From Microbacterium hydrocarbonoxydans (GTDB lineage: Bacteria > Actinomycetota > Actinomycetes > Actinomycetales > Microbacteriaceae): a stretch of 64,000 nucleotides of DNA. Below are positions 1 to 7,401 of the stretch, piece by piece. Position numbers and translations under genes: made by a program. A model generated the notes under the pieces. It was not told where the DNA came from. It did no database searches and saw nothing but the letters and a program-made list of their open reading frames with translations. Each line of letters begins with the position of its first letter. Within the stretch, counting starts at the first letter, position 1. The stretch covers positions 248,001 to 312,000 of the forward strand of contig NZ_FNSQ01000005.1 in assembly GCF_900105205.1 (NCBI RefSeq), given 5' to 3'.

Positions 1-264
1 AACGTCCTCCAGCACGCGGACGCGACCACCGCGACGGTCAGCATCCGCATCGAGAACGACCGCCTCCGCTTCACCGTCGACGATGACGGCACCGGATTCG
101 ATGCGGCACTCCCTGAGCCGGGCGCCGCCCAGAAGTCGGATTCCTTCGGTCTGCGCGCCACCGCCGAGCGGGTGCAGCAGCTCGGCGGACGCCTGGAGAT
201 CGACTCGGCATCCGGACGGGGAACCACGCTCACCGTCGATCTCCCACTGACGGAGCTCGCATGA
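1..264 (+). CDS. Sensor histidine kinase, C-terminal fragment (HATPase domain)
   Basis: The reading frame enters from the left edge and ends at a TGA at 262-264. It shows the last 87 residues of a NarL-type sensor kinase: an N-box start (NVLQHADA), the G1 box VDDDGTGFD, the G2 region SFGLRATAERV, and a closing SGRGTTLTVDLPL. These bind ATP for phosphotransfer to the next gene's product. The stop overlaps the response-regulator start by four bases (ATGA), so the two are translationally coupled. The sensor and phosphoacceptor parts lie outside the window, so the signal is unknown. Confidence 0.9.
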   Translation, partial: NVLQHADATTATVSIRIENDRLRFTVDDDGTGFDAALPEPGAAQKSDSFGLRATAERVQQLGGRLEIDSASGRGTTLTVDLPLTELA

Positions 265-887
265 TCCGGCTCGTGATCGCCGATGATCACCCCATCGTCC
301 GCGCCGGTCTCATCGCGCTGTTCAGCCTTGAACCCGATCTCGAGGTGGTCGCAGAGGCCGGCACCCCCGACGAGGCCGTCACCTGTGCCGAGCGGGAGAA
401 CCCCGACGTCGTCCTGATGGACCTGCAGTTCGGGTCTCGCGCCAGGTCCACGGGCGTCGACGCCACTCGGCGCATCCGCGCACTCGATGCTCCGCCGTAC
501 GTCCTGGTCCTCACGAACTACGACTCGGATGCCGACATCCTCGGTGCCGTCGAGGCCGGTGCCAGCGGCTACCTCCTGAAGGATGCACCCCCGCACGAGT
601 TGACAGCCGCCGTGCGTGCGGCCGCGGCAGGCGAGAGCGCGCTCGCACCGGTGATCGCCTCACGCCTGCTCGACCGCATGCGCGCGCCGCGGATCAGCCT
701 CAGCAGCCGTGAGATCGAGGTGCTCGAGCTCGTCGCCGCCGGGCGGTCGAACAGCGAGGTCGCCGACGAGCTCTTCGTCAGCGAGACGACCGTGAAGTCG
801 CATCTCGCGCACATCTTCTCGAAGCTGGATGTGAGCTCGCGCACCGCCGCCGTCTCGGCGGCACGTCAACGAGGGATCATCCGCTGA
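261..887 (+). CDS. LuxR/NarL-family response regulator
   Basis: A 208-aa two-domain regulator. The receiver domain (about 1-120) has the acidic pair in IADDHP, the phosphoacceptor Asp54 in VVLMDLQF and the conserved Lys in YLLKDAPP. A LuxR-type HTH follows (about 145-208: SLSSREIEVLELVAAG, then TTVKSHLAHIFSKL). It is the cytoplasmic DNA-binding partner of the kinase whose end overlaps its start codon. Targets cannot be read from the sequence. Confidence 0.95.
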   Translation: MIRLVIADDHPIVRAGLIALFSLEPDLEVVAEAGTPDEAVTCAERENPDVVLMDLQFGSRARSTGVDATRRIRALDAPPYVLVLTNYDSDADILGAVEAGASGYLLKDAPPHELTAAVRAAAAGESALAPVIASRLLDRMRAPRISLSSREIEVLELVAAGRSNSEVADELFVSETTVKSHLAHIFSKLDVSSRTAAVSAARQRGIIR

Positions 888-913
888 GGCCGGACGGCGC
901 GAGACTGCGCCGA

Positions 914-1177
914 TCAGATGTCGTACACTGCGCGGCGGTGCGCGACGCGCACAACCGTCACGAGAACCTGGTCGTCCATGACCTCGTACAGCACTCGATA
1001 GTCGCCGATACGCACTCTCCAGGCATTGTCATACCCGGCCAGCTTGCGGCATCCGTGCGGACGCGGGTCGAGTTCCAGATCGGCCACTCCGGCAAGTGTC
1101 CGTCGGCGGATCGGCGGGTCGAGCTTGCGGATCTCCCTGGCAGCGGCAGCGGTGAACTCGATGCGAAAGCGAGTCAC
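914..1177 (-). CDS. Type II toxin, RelE/ParE family
   Basis: An 87-aa basic protein with the RelE-fold pattern: the N-terminal AAREIRKLD helix, then KLAGYDNAWRVRIGDYRVLYEV and a C-terminal VVRVAHRRAVYDI strand. This is the layout of RelE/YoeB-type mRNA interferases, which cut mRNA at the ribosome; ParE-type gyrase poisons share the fold, so the target is inferred. Its start overlaps the stop of the antitoxin gene by four bases, the usual coupling in which antitoxin is made first. Confidence 0.9.
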   Translation of the reverse strand: MTRFRIEFTAAAAREIRKLDPPIRRRTLAGVADLELDPRPHGCRKLAGYDNAWRVRIGDYRVLYEVMDDQVLVTVVRVAHRRAVYDI

Positions 1178-1434
1178 GCCACTTCCGCACGCAGCTCATC
1201 CAACGACACGCGCTCACCGTCATCCGACGCTCGCGCAGCGGCGAACTCCGCCGCGTCTCGGGCCGCCTCGAGTTCTTCGAGCAGTTCAAGATCGTCGACG
1301 CTGATCACCACGGCCGTCAGCTTGCCGTGGCGCGTGACGCCTACGCGTTCTGAGCCGTACGCGACCCCTCCGAGCACATCAGCGAGGCTGTCACGCAGGT
1401 CCTTCGAGGGCACGTGCCGACTGATCGTGTTCAT
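1174..1434 (-). CDS. Antitoxin, Phd/YefM family
   Basis: An 86-aa protein that begins MNTISRHVPSKDLRDSLADV. The N-terminal half is the Phd/YefM DNA-binding fold (RVGVTRHGKLTAVVISVDDLE) and the C-terminal half (LLEELEAARDAAEF and onward) is an acidic helix expected to wrap the toxin. The ATG at 1434 is preferred over longer readings of the frame because only it gives a normal antitoxin length and sits 6 nt after a TATGCT hexamer. It should repress its own operon through the palindrome just upstream. Confidence 0.9.
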   Translation of the reverse strand: MNTISRHVPSKDLRDSLADVLGGVAYGSERVGVTRHGKLTAVVISVDDLELLEELEAARDAAEFAAARASDDGERVSLDELRAEVA

Positions 1435-1440
1435 GCGGCA

Positions 1441-1446
1441 AGCATA
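1441..1446 (-). promoter_or_regulatory. -10 hexamer of the antitoxin-toxin operon
   Basis: TATGCT on the minus strand, separated by TGCCGC from the antitoxin ATG. The spacing places the transcript start at or next to the ATG, so the mRNA should be leaderless. Confidence 0.5.
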
Positions 1447-1450
1447 GCAC

Positions 1451-1462
1451 TTATGTACATAA
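1451..1462. promoter_or_regulatory. Putative operator of the toxin-antitoxin operon
   Basis: TTATGTACATAA is a perfect 12-bp palindrome directly upstream of the -10 hexamer; a second half-similar TGTAC lies at 1472-1476. YefM-type antitoxins are known to bind palindromes with a TGTACA core, which both elements resemble. The autorepression role is inferred. Confidence 0.6.
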
Positions 1463-1508
1463 TGCCGATATTGTACGTCGCTCGTGCGCGGGAAGACGCG
1501 CGGTCTCG

Positions 1509-2230
1509 TCAGGCGGCCGGAGCGGCAGTGGATGCCCGGACGATCAGCTGAGACCCCAGGGTCACGACGTCGTCGATCGCGGCGCCGGTCATCGCCTGCA
1601 GCAGCAGGTCGACCGCCAGCGCACCGCTGCGTTCGATCGGCATGCGCACCGTCGTGAGGGCGGGCGTGACCGCTCCGGCGAGGTCGATGTCGTCGATCCC
1701 CACGATGCTGATGTCCGCGGGGCACCGCTTGCCGAGCTCCAGCAGACCGGCCTCGAGGCCCAGCGCGACGAGGTCGTTGTAGGCGATGACAGCCGTCGCT
1801 CCGCTCGCCGCGGCGGGAGCGGCGGCGGCACGGCCACCCTGGATCGAAGCGGCATGGTGGCTGAGGCCGGTCAGCCGGATGCCGTGGCGCTCGCAGGCCC
1901 TGGCGACGGTGTCTGCCCGGCGCACATCGGCCCATGATCCACGCGGGCCTGCGGCATAGGCGATGTGCGTGTGCCCGAGCGCGGCGAGGTGCTCAATCGC
2001 CTGCGCCGGCCCGTGCTCGGTGTCCATCAGCACGCAGGGCGCCCCGTCGATCTGTCGGTTGACAACGACGTACGGGGTGTCTCCGACGAGCTCCAGCACG
2101 TCGGCGTCCGGGAGGCGCGGGGAGCACAGCAGCATCCCGTCGAGCTTGCGGGCCTGCTCGATCTGCTCTCGCTCACGGCGGAGGTCCTCGTCCGCGTCGA
2201 ACAGCACGATGCGGTGCCGTCCGTGCCAGG
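1509..2230 (-). pseudogene. LacI-family regulator, 5' end deleted
   Basis: On the minus strand the sugar-binding half of a LacI/PurR regulator is clear from HRIVLFDADED through DGMLLCSPRLPDADVL, YVVVNRQIDG, GHTHIAYAAG and DISIVGIDDIDLAGAVTPALTTVRMP to the stop at 1509. Upstream of about 2230 the frame turns into non-homologous residues because it runs antisense through an aldolase fragment. The HTH DNA-binding domain and the first part of the effector domain (roughly 100 residues) are missing. The product could not act as a normal repressor. It was presumably the regulator of the neighbouring KDG-catabolic genes. Confidence 0.85.
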
Positions 2231-2576
2231 CCTCGCCCAGGCGACGGATGCCGAGGTGCCGATCGTCCCCGGCGGCATGACGCCGACCGAGCTGTTCGCC
2301 TCGTGGTCTGCCGGCGCATCGGCCGTCAAAGTGTTCCCGGCAGGGCAGGTCGGACCGGGATATCTCAAAGATCTGCGGGGCCCCTTCCCCGACCTCGTCG
2401 CCGTGCCGTCGGGCGGCGTCGACCTCGCCGGCGCCGAGGCCTGGCTGCGCGCCGGTGCCGTCGCCGTCAGCGTCGGCGGCCCGCTGCTCGGTGACGCCTT
2501 CGCCGGGGGCGACCTGCCGGCGCTGCGCGAGCGCGCGGCCGCCTTCGTCTCGGTCTGCACCCGGAGTGAGGGATGA
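2220..2576 (+). pseudogene. eda: KDPG aldolase, 5' end deleted
   Basis: The C-terminal half of 2-dehydro-3-deoxy-phosphogluconate aldolase: PGLAQATDAEVPIVPGGM, then TELFASWSAGASAVKVFPAG with the Schiff-base Lys, PSGGVDLAGAEAWL and VAVSVGGPLLGDAF. Before about codon PGL (2226) homology stops abruptly, and the sequence instead encodes the lacI fragment on the other strand. About 85-90 N-terminal residues, including the catalytic Glu region, are lost. The stop overlaps the kinase start (ATGA), as in an intact eda-kdgK operon. A shortened product from an internal start would be inactive by family logic. Confidence 0.85.
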
Positions 2577-3532
2577 CCGGTGCTGCGCCCTCGGTCGTGA
2601 CGCTCGGCGAGACCATGGCACTCGTCCGGACGACGGAGCTCGGCTCGCTGCGGCACGCGGACTCGCTGTCGTTCGGCATCGGCGGCGCGGAGAGCAACGT
2701 CGCGATCGGTCTCGCGCGCCTCGGTGTCGACACCTCGTGGCTCGGTCGGGTCGGCGACGACTCGCTCGGCGAGCGTGTCAGCCGAGAGATCCGCGGTGAC
2801 GGCGTCGATGTGCGAGCGATCGTGGACGCGGATGCCGCGACCGGTCTGATGGTGAAGGAACGGCCCTCTGCCGCATCCACCGCCGTGCACTACTACCGCG
2901 CAGGGTCGGCCGGGTCGCGTCTGCGGCCGGCGGATCTGCCGGAGCGCTGGGTCGAGGCGGGATCGCTGCTGCACGTCACGGGCATCACGCCGCTGCTGTC
3001 CGACTCGGCACGGATGACGGTGCACGCCGCGATCGATCGGGCACGGGCAGCCGGGGCCACGGTCAGCTTCGACATCAACTACCGTTCGGCGCTCGCCCCA
3101 CCCGCCACCGCCGGACCCGTGCTGCGGGAGATCGCAGAGCGCGCGGATCTGGTGTTCGGCGGCGACGAGGAGTTCGCGATCCTCTATCCCGACCTCTCGC
3201 CAGCGGATGCCGCCGCTCAGCTGCGGCGCGCCGGATGCGCGACGACCATCCTCAAGCAGGGGCCGGAGGGCGCGACCGTGTTCGCCGCCGACGGTGTGAG
3301 CGCCGCCGGCGGATTCGCGATCGACCCCGTCGACACGGTGGGCGCGGGCGATGCCTTCGTCGCCGGATACCTCAGCGGGATGCTCTCCGGCCTGGACGTC
3401 GAGTCGACCCTGCGCCGGGCGAACGCCTGCGGCGCCATGGCCTGTCTCGTGCCGGGCGACTGGGAGGCCGCGCCGACCCTGCGTGACCTCGACAGGTTCC
3501 TGGCCGGCGACTCCGATCCGGTGCGACGCTGA
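2573..3532 (+). CDS. kdgK: PfkB-family sugar kinase, probable 2-keto-3-deoxygluconate kinase
   Basis: A 319-aa ribokinase-family enzyme. Visible signatures are GGAESNVAIGLARLG (37-51) and the ATP/anion-hole motif DTVGAGDAFVAGYLSG with catalytic Asp260. It is expected to phosphorylate 2-keto-3-deoxygluconate to KDPG, the substrate of the aldolase whose remnant precedes it. The KDG specificity is inferred mainly from that context. With eda and the regulator truncated upstream, its native promoter may be gone and KDPG would need another aldolase in the genome. Confidence 0.8.
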   Translation: MTGAAPSVVTLGETMALVRTTELGSLRHADSLSFGIGGAESNVAIGLARLGVDTSWLGRVGDDSLGERVSREIRGDGVDVRAIVDADAATGLMVKERPSAASTAVHYYRAGSAGSRLRPADLPERWVEAGSLLHVTGITPLLSDSARMTVHAAIDRARAAGATVSFDINYRSALAPPATAGPVLREIAERADLVFGGDEEFAILYPDLSPADAAAQLRRAGCATTILKQGPEGATVFAADGVSAAGGFAIDPVDTVGAGDAFVAGYLSGMLSGLDVESTLRRANACGAMACLVPGDWEAAPTLRDLDRFLAGDSDPVRR

Positions 3533-3598
3533 CCCGCGTGTCCGACGGTGTGATTCGACTGCATTCCGGCACGGTGCAGCGACCCCTGCGAACACGCG

Positions 3599-3604
3599 TA
3601 GCCT
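3599..3604 (+). promoter_or_regulatory. -10 hexamer of the Pr6Pr gene
   Basis: TAGCCT followed by CGAAGA and then the ATG at 3611. No Shine-Dalgarno fits between them, so a leaderless transcript is likely. Confidence 0.45.
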
Positions 3605-3610
3605 CGAAGA

Positions 3611-4372
3611 ATGACTGAAGCCGTCGCCTCTCCGTCCGCGGCTTCCGCGCTGGGAAGCCCTCCGCCCGGCCGCGCGCGGCTCTTCGAGAACGCCGCCGTC
3701 AACCTGCGTCCCGTCGCCCTGGTCTACCGAGTCGCCGCACTCGCCGTCATCCTCACCGGTGTCATCCGGCTCTCGGAGGTCCTGACCGGCCAGCCGGCGT
3801 GGTCGACCTTCCTCTTCTACACGATGCTCAGCAACCTGCTCTGCCTCGCATGGATGGTGGCGCTGCTGTTCCGCACGGCGCGCGACCTGCGTCGCACCGG
3901 TGCGAGGGGCGCCTCGACCCCGAGTGCTCGCGGCAGTGGCGCGGTGATGTTCGCGATCACCGTGACCATGCTGATCTACCTCGTCGTCCTGGTGCCCACG
4001 AGGTTCGCGGACGGCGACTCGGACATCTTCTCCCTCACTGACACCCTGATCCATGTGGTGACGCCGGTGCTGATGATCGTCGACTGGCTGCTTTTCGTGC
4101 CGAAGGGGGCGTTCCGATGGATGGACCCCCTGCTGTGGACGCTCCTCCCGTACGCGTATCTGGGCTGGGCGTTCGCGTACGGCGCGTCCGGTGGAGAGTT
4201 CACGCCAGGCCAGAAGTACCCGTACCCGTTCATGAACATCGAGGCGCTCGGCATCCCCGGTGTCGCCCAGTGGATCGTGATGCTGTCGCTTGCCCTGATC
4301 GCGGTCGGGTTCGTCTACGTCGTGCTCGACCGGATCCTTGCCGCCCTCGCCCGCCGCATGCCGCGCCGCTGA
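3611..4372 (+). CDS. Pr6Pr family integral membrane protein
   Basis: A 253-aa protein with six predicted membrane spans, e.g. VALVYRVAALAVILTGVI, MFAITVTMLIYLVVLV and IVMLSLALIAVGFVYVVL. The patterns FYTMLSNLLCL, HVVTPVLMIVDWLLF and KYPYPFMNIEALG are those of the actinobacterial Pr6Pr family, which has no experimentally fixed function. It stands alone, convergent with arr. Confidence 0.8.
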   Translation: MTEAVASPSAASALGSPPPGRARLFENAAVNLRPVALVYRVAALAVILTGVIRLSEVLTGQPAWSTFLFYTMLSNLLCLAWMVALLFRTARDLRRTGARGASTPSARGSGAVMFAITVTMLIYLVVLVPTRFADGDSDIFSLTDTLIHVVTPVLMIVDWLLFVPKGAFRWMDPLLWTLLPYAYLGWAFAYGASGGEFTPGQKYPYPFMNIEALGIPGVAQWIVMLSLALIAVGFVYVVLDRILAALARRMPRR

Positions 4373-4450
4373 CCGCTGTCACCTGGGGTTTGCTGGCTCC
4401 ATCCCGGTCCGGGCGCAGGACGACCGCGCGAATCGGCCCCGCCCCCCGCG

Positions 4451-4527
4451 CGAACGCAGGACAACCGCGCGGATGCAGGACGAAATGCCGGTTATCGTCC
4501 TGATTTCGGACGGTCCTCCTGCGTTCG
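4451..4527. terminator. Nested inverted repeats between convergent genes
   Basis: Outer arms CGAACGCAGGA (4451-4461) and TCCTGCGTTCG (4517-4527), and inner arms CAGGACGA (4476-4483) and TCGTCCTG (4495-4502), can fold into one long hairpin. A related copy of the arm, GCGCAGGACGACCGCGCG, lies at 4413-4430. The element sits between the two convergent stops and probably terminates both transcripts; there is no clear T tract on either side. Confidence 0.5.
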
Positions 4528-4551
4528 GACCGCCCCGGCAGACGACGGCGC

Positions 4552-4962
4552 TCAGTTGATGATCTCGGCGCGGTCGTCGGCGTGGAGCGCCGCGAGCCGC
4601 TCGCGCCATGCGGCGAGCGCGTCGGGCGAGAGTCGCGTCCAGTCGAGCACCTCCCGCACCACCCGCAGAGGCGAGCTGCTGCGGTAGGACCGGGTCGGAT
4701 TCCCCGGGAACTTCTTGTCGGTGACGTTCGGGTCGTTCTCGAACTCGCCGACCGGCTCGACTTCGTACACCCGCGGCTCGCGATCACCGGGCGCCAGCTC
4801 GGCAGCCAGCCCCGCACCATCGGGCAGCGCGGTGAAGTAGATGTGATTCATCACGATCTCGGGGCGGTAGTTCGAGGGGAATCCGGCCGTCAGCAGGTCG
4901 CCGGGTCGCAGGTCTGCCTTGGTGCCGTGGAAGAAGGGTCCGTCATCCAGTGCGTCGCTCAC
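4552..4962 (-). CDS. arr: NAD(+)-rifampin ADP-ribosyltransferase
   Basis: The 136-aa product matches Arr along its whole length: GPFFHGTKADLRPGDLL at the N-terminus, NHIYFTAL, YEVEPVGEFENDPNVTDKK, and FPGNPTRSYRSSSPLRVV. Arr enzymes transfer ADP-ribose to a hydroxyl of rifamycins and so inactivate them; His in FFHGTK and the YFTA and ENDPN segments are family hallmarks. The GTG at 4962 is chosen because it gives the usual family length and lies 7 nt after TAGGAT. Arr is widespread in environmental actinobacteria, and nothing nearby suggests recent transfer. Confidence 0.92.
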   Translation of the reverse strand: MSDALDDGPFFHGTKADLRPGDLLTAGFPSNYRPEIVMNHIYFTALPDGAGLAAELAPGDREPRVYEVEPVGEFENDPNVTDKKFPGNPTRSYRSSSPLRVVREVLDWTRLSPDALAAWRERLAALHADDRAEIIN

Positions 4963-4969
4963 CCGCAGA

Positions 4970-4975
4970 ATCCTA
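4970..4975 (-). promoter_or_regulatory. -10 hexamer of arr
   Basis: TAGGAT, then TCTGCGG, then the GTG start; it supports the shorter arr start. Confidence 0.45.
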
Positions 4976-5043
4976 CGACGCGGGCGGACGCCGAGGAAGG
5001 TCCCCGGCGCGACCCGTGCGGGCGGCACCGCGAGCGACAGGCT

Positions 5044-5283
5044 TCAGTCTTCCGAGCGCCGCGTTCCCACTCCGGGCTCGTCGTTGTGGATCGACTCGTC
5101 CTGGATCGTCGACTCCGACTCCGGATCGACGCGCACGGGGCCTGCCCCGCCCGAGTCCGCGCCGGCATTGCCGGCCGGAGTCTCACCGACCTGGTCAGGG
5201 TCGTCGGCATTCCGGTCGTCGATCAGGGCCTCGAGTCCCTCCTCCGACGGCGTCGCGCCGCCCGCGTCTCGGTCTCCGGTCAT
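5044..5283 (-). CDS. Small acidic hypothetical protein
   Basis: A 79-aa, strongly acidic, probably disordered protein rich in Asp, Glu, Gly and Ser (for example DDRNADDPDQVGETP). It overlaps the stop of the gene before it by four bases (ATGA), so the two are co-translated. No domain is recognisable, and composition resembles intrinsically disordered stress-type proteins of actinobacteria. Function unknown. Confidence 0.6.
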   Translation of the reverse strand: MTGDRDAGGATPSEEGLEALIDDRNADDPDQVGETPAGNAGADSGGAGPVRVDPESESTIQDESIHNDEPGVGTRRSED

Positions 5284-5477
5284 GCCGCACCGCCCTCGAG
5301 GTCTTCGGGGCGGTCGGCGAGGTCGGCATCGGCATCGCTCCGCTCCGACTCCGCGTCGACTTCGGTGTCCTCCCGTGCGGTGTCCGTGGGGAACGTCCCG
5401 TCCGTGACGTCATCCCGATGCGGGATGCCGGGCATCTCCGGCGGCAGGCTGTTGGCGAAAGCGTCGATGTTCGACAT
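5280..5477 (-). CDS. Small acidic hypothetical protein, first gene of a pair
   Basis: A 65-aa acidic protein (MSNIDAFANSLPPEMPGIPH, then a D/E-rich tail). The ATG at 5477 has a strong ribosome-binding site (GGAGGG, 5 nt spacing on the minus strand), which argues that this short gene is real. It is coupled to the next acidic gene. Nothing in it identifies a function. Confidence 0.65.
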   Translation of the reverse strand: MSNIDAFANSLPPEMPGIPHRDDVTDGTFPTDTAREDTEVDAESERSDADADLADRPEDLEGGAA

Positions 5478-5587
5478 GGTGCCCTCCAGTGTTCGATCCG
5501 AATGATCATGATCGGTCGGATCGACCGCGAGCGCAGGACGGTTGACACCGGGTCCGAGGGCGGGGAGGATTCCGGCGCGAGCCCGCG

Positions 5588-6385
5588 CTACTCGATCTGC
5601 CCGATGGGCTCGCGCTTCTCGGCCTGGAACTGGTCTTCGGCACGTCCCCGGGCCCAGTAGGCCGAGATCGACAGGCGGTCGCGGGGGACCTCGCGCTCCT
5701 TGAGGAGGGCGCGCACCGCCTTGATCGTTCCCCGCTCTCCGTGCGCGAACACGGCAGGATGCCCGTCGTGCCAAGGCAGGGCCGCGAGCGCCGCCAGCAG
5801 TTCGTCGTCGTCGCGGGTCCAGACCAGGCGGACCCCCGAGGGCGCGGCGGGCAGGATGCGGTCGGCGGGGTCGGCGACGGACAGGATGACGTGGCCGACG
5901 GCATCCGGTTCCATCGCCTCGATCGCGGAGGAGATCGCAGGGAGCGCAGTGTGATCGCCGATGAGCAGATGCCACGGCATCTCGGGGTCCGGTCGGTATC
6001 CGCCACCGGCGCCGCTGAGCACGAGGGTGTCGCCGATCTGAGCACGGCGCGCCCACGGCCCTGCGACGCCCTCGTCGCCGTGCACGACGAAGTCGATGAC
6101 GAGTCGGCGCTGCGCGGCATCCGATGAGCGCACGGTGTAGGTGCGCCGGGTCGGCAGCTTCTCCGGGGTCTCCTCGCGCAGTCGCGCCAGGTCGTACGGA
6201 GGGGTGAGACCGTGGCGGGGATCAGCGAAGAGGATCTTCACGTACTTGTCCGTGTAGACGTTGTCGGTGAACGCCTCGTAGCCCTCGCCACCCGCCGTGA
6301 TCCGCACCAGCTCAGGGCTGACGTGCTCGACCTCCTGCACGGCGAGCACTGCTTGGCTGGGGGCGCGACGAGGCTGTTCCGACAT
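5588..6385 (-). CDS. Siderophore-interacting protein (FAD-binding ferric-siderophore reductase)
   Basis: A 265-aa SIP-family flavoprotein. The N-terminal FAD-binding barrel has RRTYTVR (the FAD phosphate/isoalloxazine motif), followed by VIDFVVHGDEGVAGPWA and GDTLVLSGAGGGY. The C-terminal NAD(P)H-binding part has FAHGERGTIKAVRALL and the typical SAYWARGRAEDQFQ ending. Such enzymes reduce Fe(III) in imported siderophores in the cytoplasm to release iron. GGAG precedes the ATG. No siderophore transporter is adjacent. Confidence 0.92.
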   Translation of the reverse strand: MSEQPRRAPSQAVLAVQEVEHVSPELVRITAGGEGYEAFTDNVYTDKYVKILFADPRHGLTPPYDLARLREETPEKLPTRRTYTVRSSDAAQRRLVIDFVVHGDEGVAGPWARRAQIGDTLVLSGAGGGYRPDPEMPWHLLIGDHTALPAISSAIEAMEPDAVGHVILSVADPADRILPAAPSGVRLVWTRDDDELLAALAALPWHDGHPAVFAHGERGTIKAVRALLKEREVPRDRLSISAYWARGRAEDQFQAEKREPIGQIE

Positions 6386-6504
6386 GGGGTCTCCTGAGAT
6401 CTCGGGAAGAAGTCCCCTCCAGTCTGCCCGCAGCCAGGAGGGGAGAGGCCATCGAGGGGTGCGGCTCTCAGCCGATCCACTGGAGCGGTGTCCCCTGCCC
6501 TCGC

Positions 6505-6510
6505 TACTCT
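6505..6510 (+). promoter_or_regulatory. -10 hexamer of the 86-aa gene
   Basis: TACTCT, then CTCGTC, then the ATG at 6517. Confidence 0.45.
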
Positions 6511-6516
6511 CTCGTC

Positions 6517-6777
6517 ATGACTTCCGAAACCGACCCGGACCTCGAGCGCGAAGTGCGCGCTCAGATTCGAGAGCTGCAGGCCGTCATCGAGAAGGTGTCG
6601 CACGAATTCAGCGGGCATCCGACTCAGGAGGTGAGGGATGCCGTGCAGCGCGAGATCGACGCACTCGGCAATGGCGCGTCGATCGTCGATCCCGAGTTGA
6701 ACCACGGTGCACAAGCCGTCAGCGAGGGCAAGCAACTGCGTCTCACGGACGAGGGAAAGCTCCTCGCCGACGACTGA
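6517..6777 (+). CDS. Conserved-looking hypothetical protein, 86 aa
   Basis: A charged cytoplasmic protein with a helical first half (LEREVRAQIRELQAVIEKVS) and a second part ending in KLLADD. It has no membrane segment or known motif. The promoter geometry (TANNNT-6-ATG) shared with many genes here supports expression. Function not recognised. Confidence 0.65.
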   Translation: MTSETDPDLEREVRAQIRELQAVIEKVSHEFSGHPTQEVRDAVQREIDALGNGASIVDPELNHGAQAVSEGKQLRLTDEGKLLADD

Positions 6778-6829
6778 TCGGTCAGCTATGGTCCACCAAG
6801 ATCACGGGCTGTCTGATCGCAGAGGGTGA

Positions 6830-7069
6830 TCAAGGACCGTACATCCTCGACCAGGCTGTTCGGTCAAGCGCCCGGCGCGCTGCTTCGTCGCCGTCGATCT
6901 CCGCTGCTCTGCCGGCTCTCGCGGTGTCGCCGTGCTGGAAAGTGCGCTCGCGTCGAGCTTTGCCGAGTCTCCACACGATGGCACTGATGAAGAGACTCAC
7001 CACCACGGCTACCGCCACGAGCGCTTCGACCATGTCGTCAACGTACGGCGTCGCTGCCGCCGTCGTCAC
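6830..7069 (-). CDS. Possible small membrane protein
   Basis: A 79-aa frame with one hydrophobic helix (MVEALVAVAVVVSLFISAIV) followed by a basic then mixed-charge tail. The true start may be the internal ATG at 7033, which begins exactly at that helix. No clear ribosome-binding site precedes either start, so it is uncertain whether this is expressed. It lies between the 86-aa gene and the left island repeat. Confidence 0.4.
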   Translation of the reverse strand: MTTAAATPYVDDMVEALVAVAVVVSLFISAIVWRLGKARRERTFQHGDTARAGRAAEIDGDEAARRALDRTAWSRMYGP

Positions 7070-7093
7070 GTGAACAGCTGCTGAACTACCGGC

Positions 7094-7187
7094 CGCAAAC
7101 GATCGTTTCCGGCGAGCTCGCGTCGCACGTCATCGTACGCCCGCCGTTAACGTTCGCCGGTATCTGCTTTCGGTAGACGTTTCCGGC
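7094..7187. repeat. Left copy of the island-flanking 94-bp repeat
   Basis: This segment aligns without gaps to 14776-14869 at about 85% identity by eye. It contains the palindrome AAACGATCGTTT (7097-7108), inverted arms CCGGCGA (7109-7115) and TCGCCGG (7154-7160), and GTTTCCGGCG twice. It includes the last codons and the stop of the 84-aa gene that ends at 7147. Confidence 0.8.
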
Positions 7188-7401
7188 GTTCAGGTAGCTG
7201 ATCTTGCTCGTCGTCCGTCGATGCGAGTTGGCGTGGTTGGTTTCGTTCCGCGCGGAGTTGTTGCTCGATCTTGGCGTGTGCTTTTCGTTCGTTGCGGTCG
7301 GCTCTGATGATGGACCGCAGGACGAACCAGAATGCTGCGACGACGGCGATCGTGGGGATGACGGACCAAAAGGCGTTGGTCCAGTAGTCATTGAGATTCA
7401 T
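7147..7401 (-). CDS. Small membrane protein, 84 aa
   Basis: One membrane helix near the N-terminus (FWSVIPTIAVVAAFWFVL) followed by a long charged cytoplasmic tail (RADRNERKAHAKIEQQL and onward), suggestive of a helical or coiled-coil region. GGGAGG 7 nt before the ATG at 7401 fixes the start. It overlaps the previous gene by 14 bases and is the last of a chain of small genes. Its final residues KRLPKADTGER lie inside the repeat, and near-identical residues are encoded in the right repeat, so the C-terminus may have been rewritten when the repeat arrived. Function unknown. Confidence 0.65.
   Translation of the reverse strand: MNLNDYWTNAFWSVIPTIAVVAAFWFVLRSIIRADRNERKAHAKIEQQLRAERNQPRQLASTDDEQDQLPERRKRLPKADTGER

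Noticed and set aside
2027..4054. A 675-codon open frame on the minus strand
   Set aside because: It runs antisense through eda, kdgK and the Pr6Pr gene, has Arg/Gly/Asp-rich composition typical of antisense frames in high-GC DNA, and shows no domain except the lacI fragment in another frame.
4552..5028. Longer Arr start at 5028
   Set aside because: The additional N-terminal residues are not part of the family, and the -10 hexamer at 4970-4975 would lie inside the gene.
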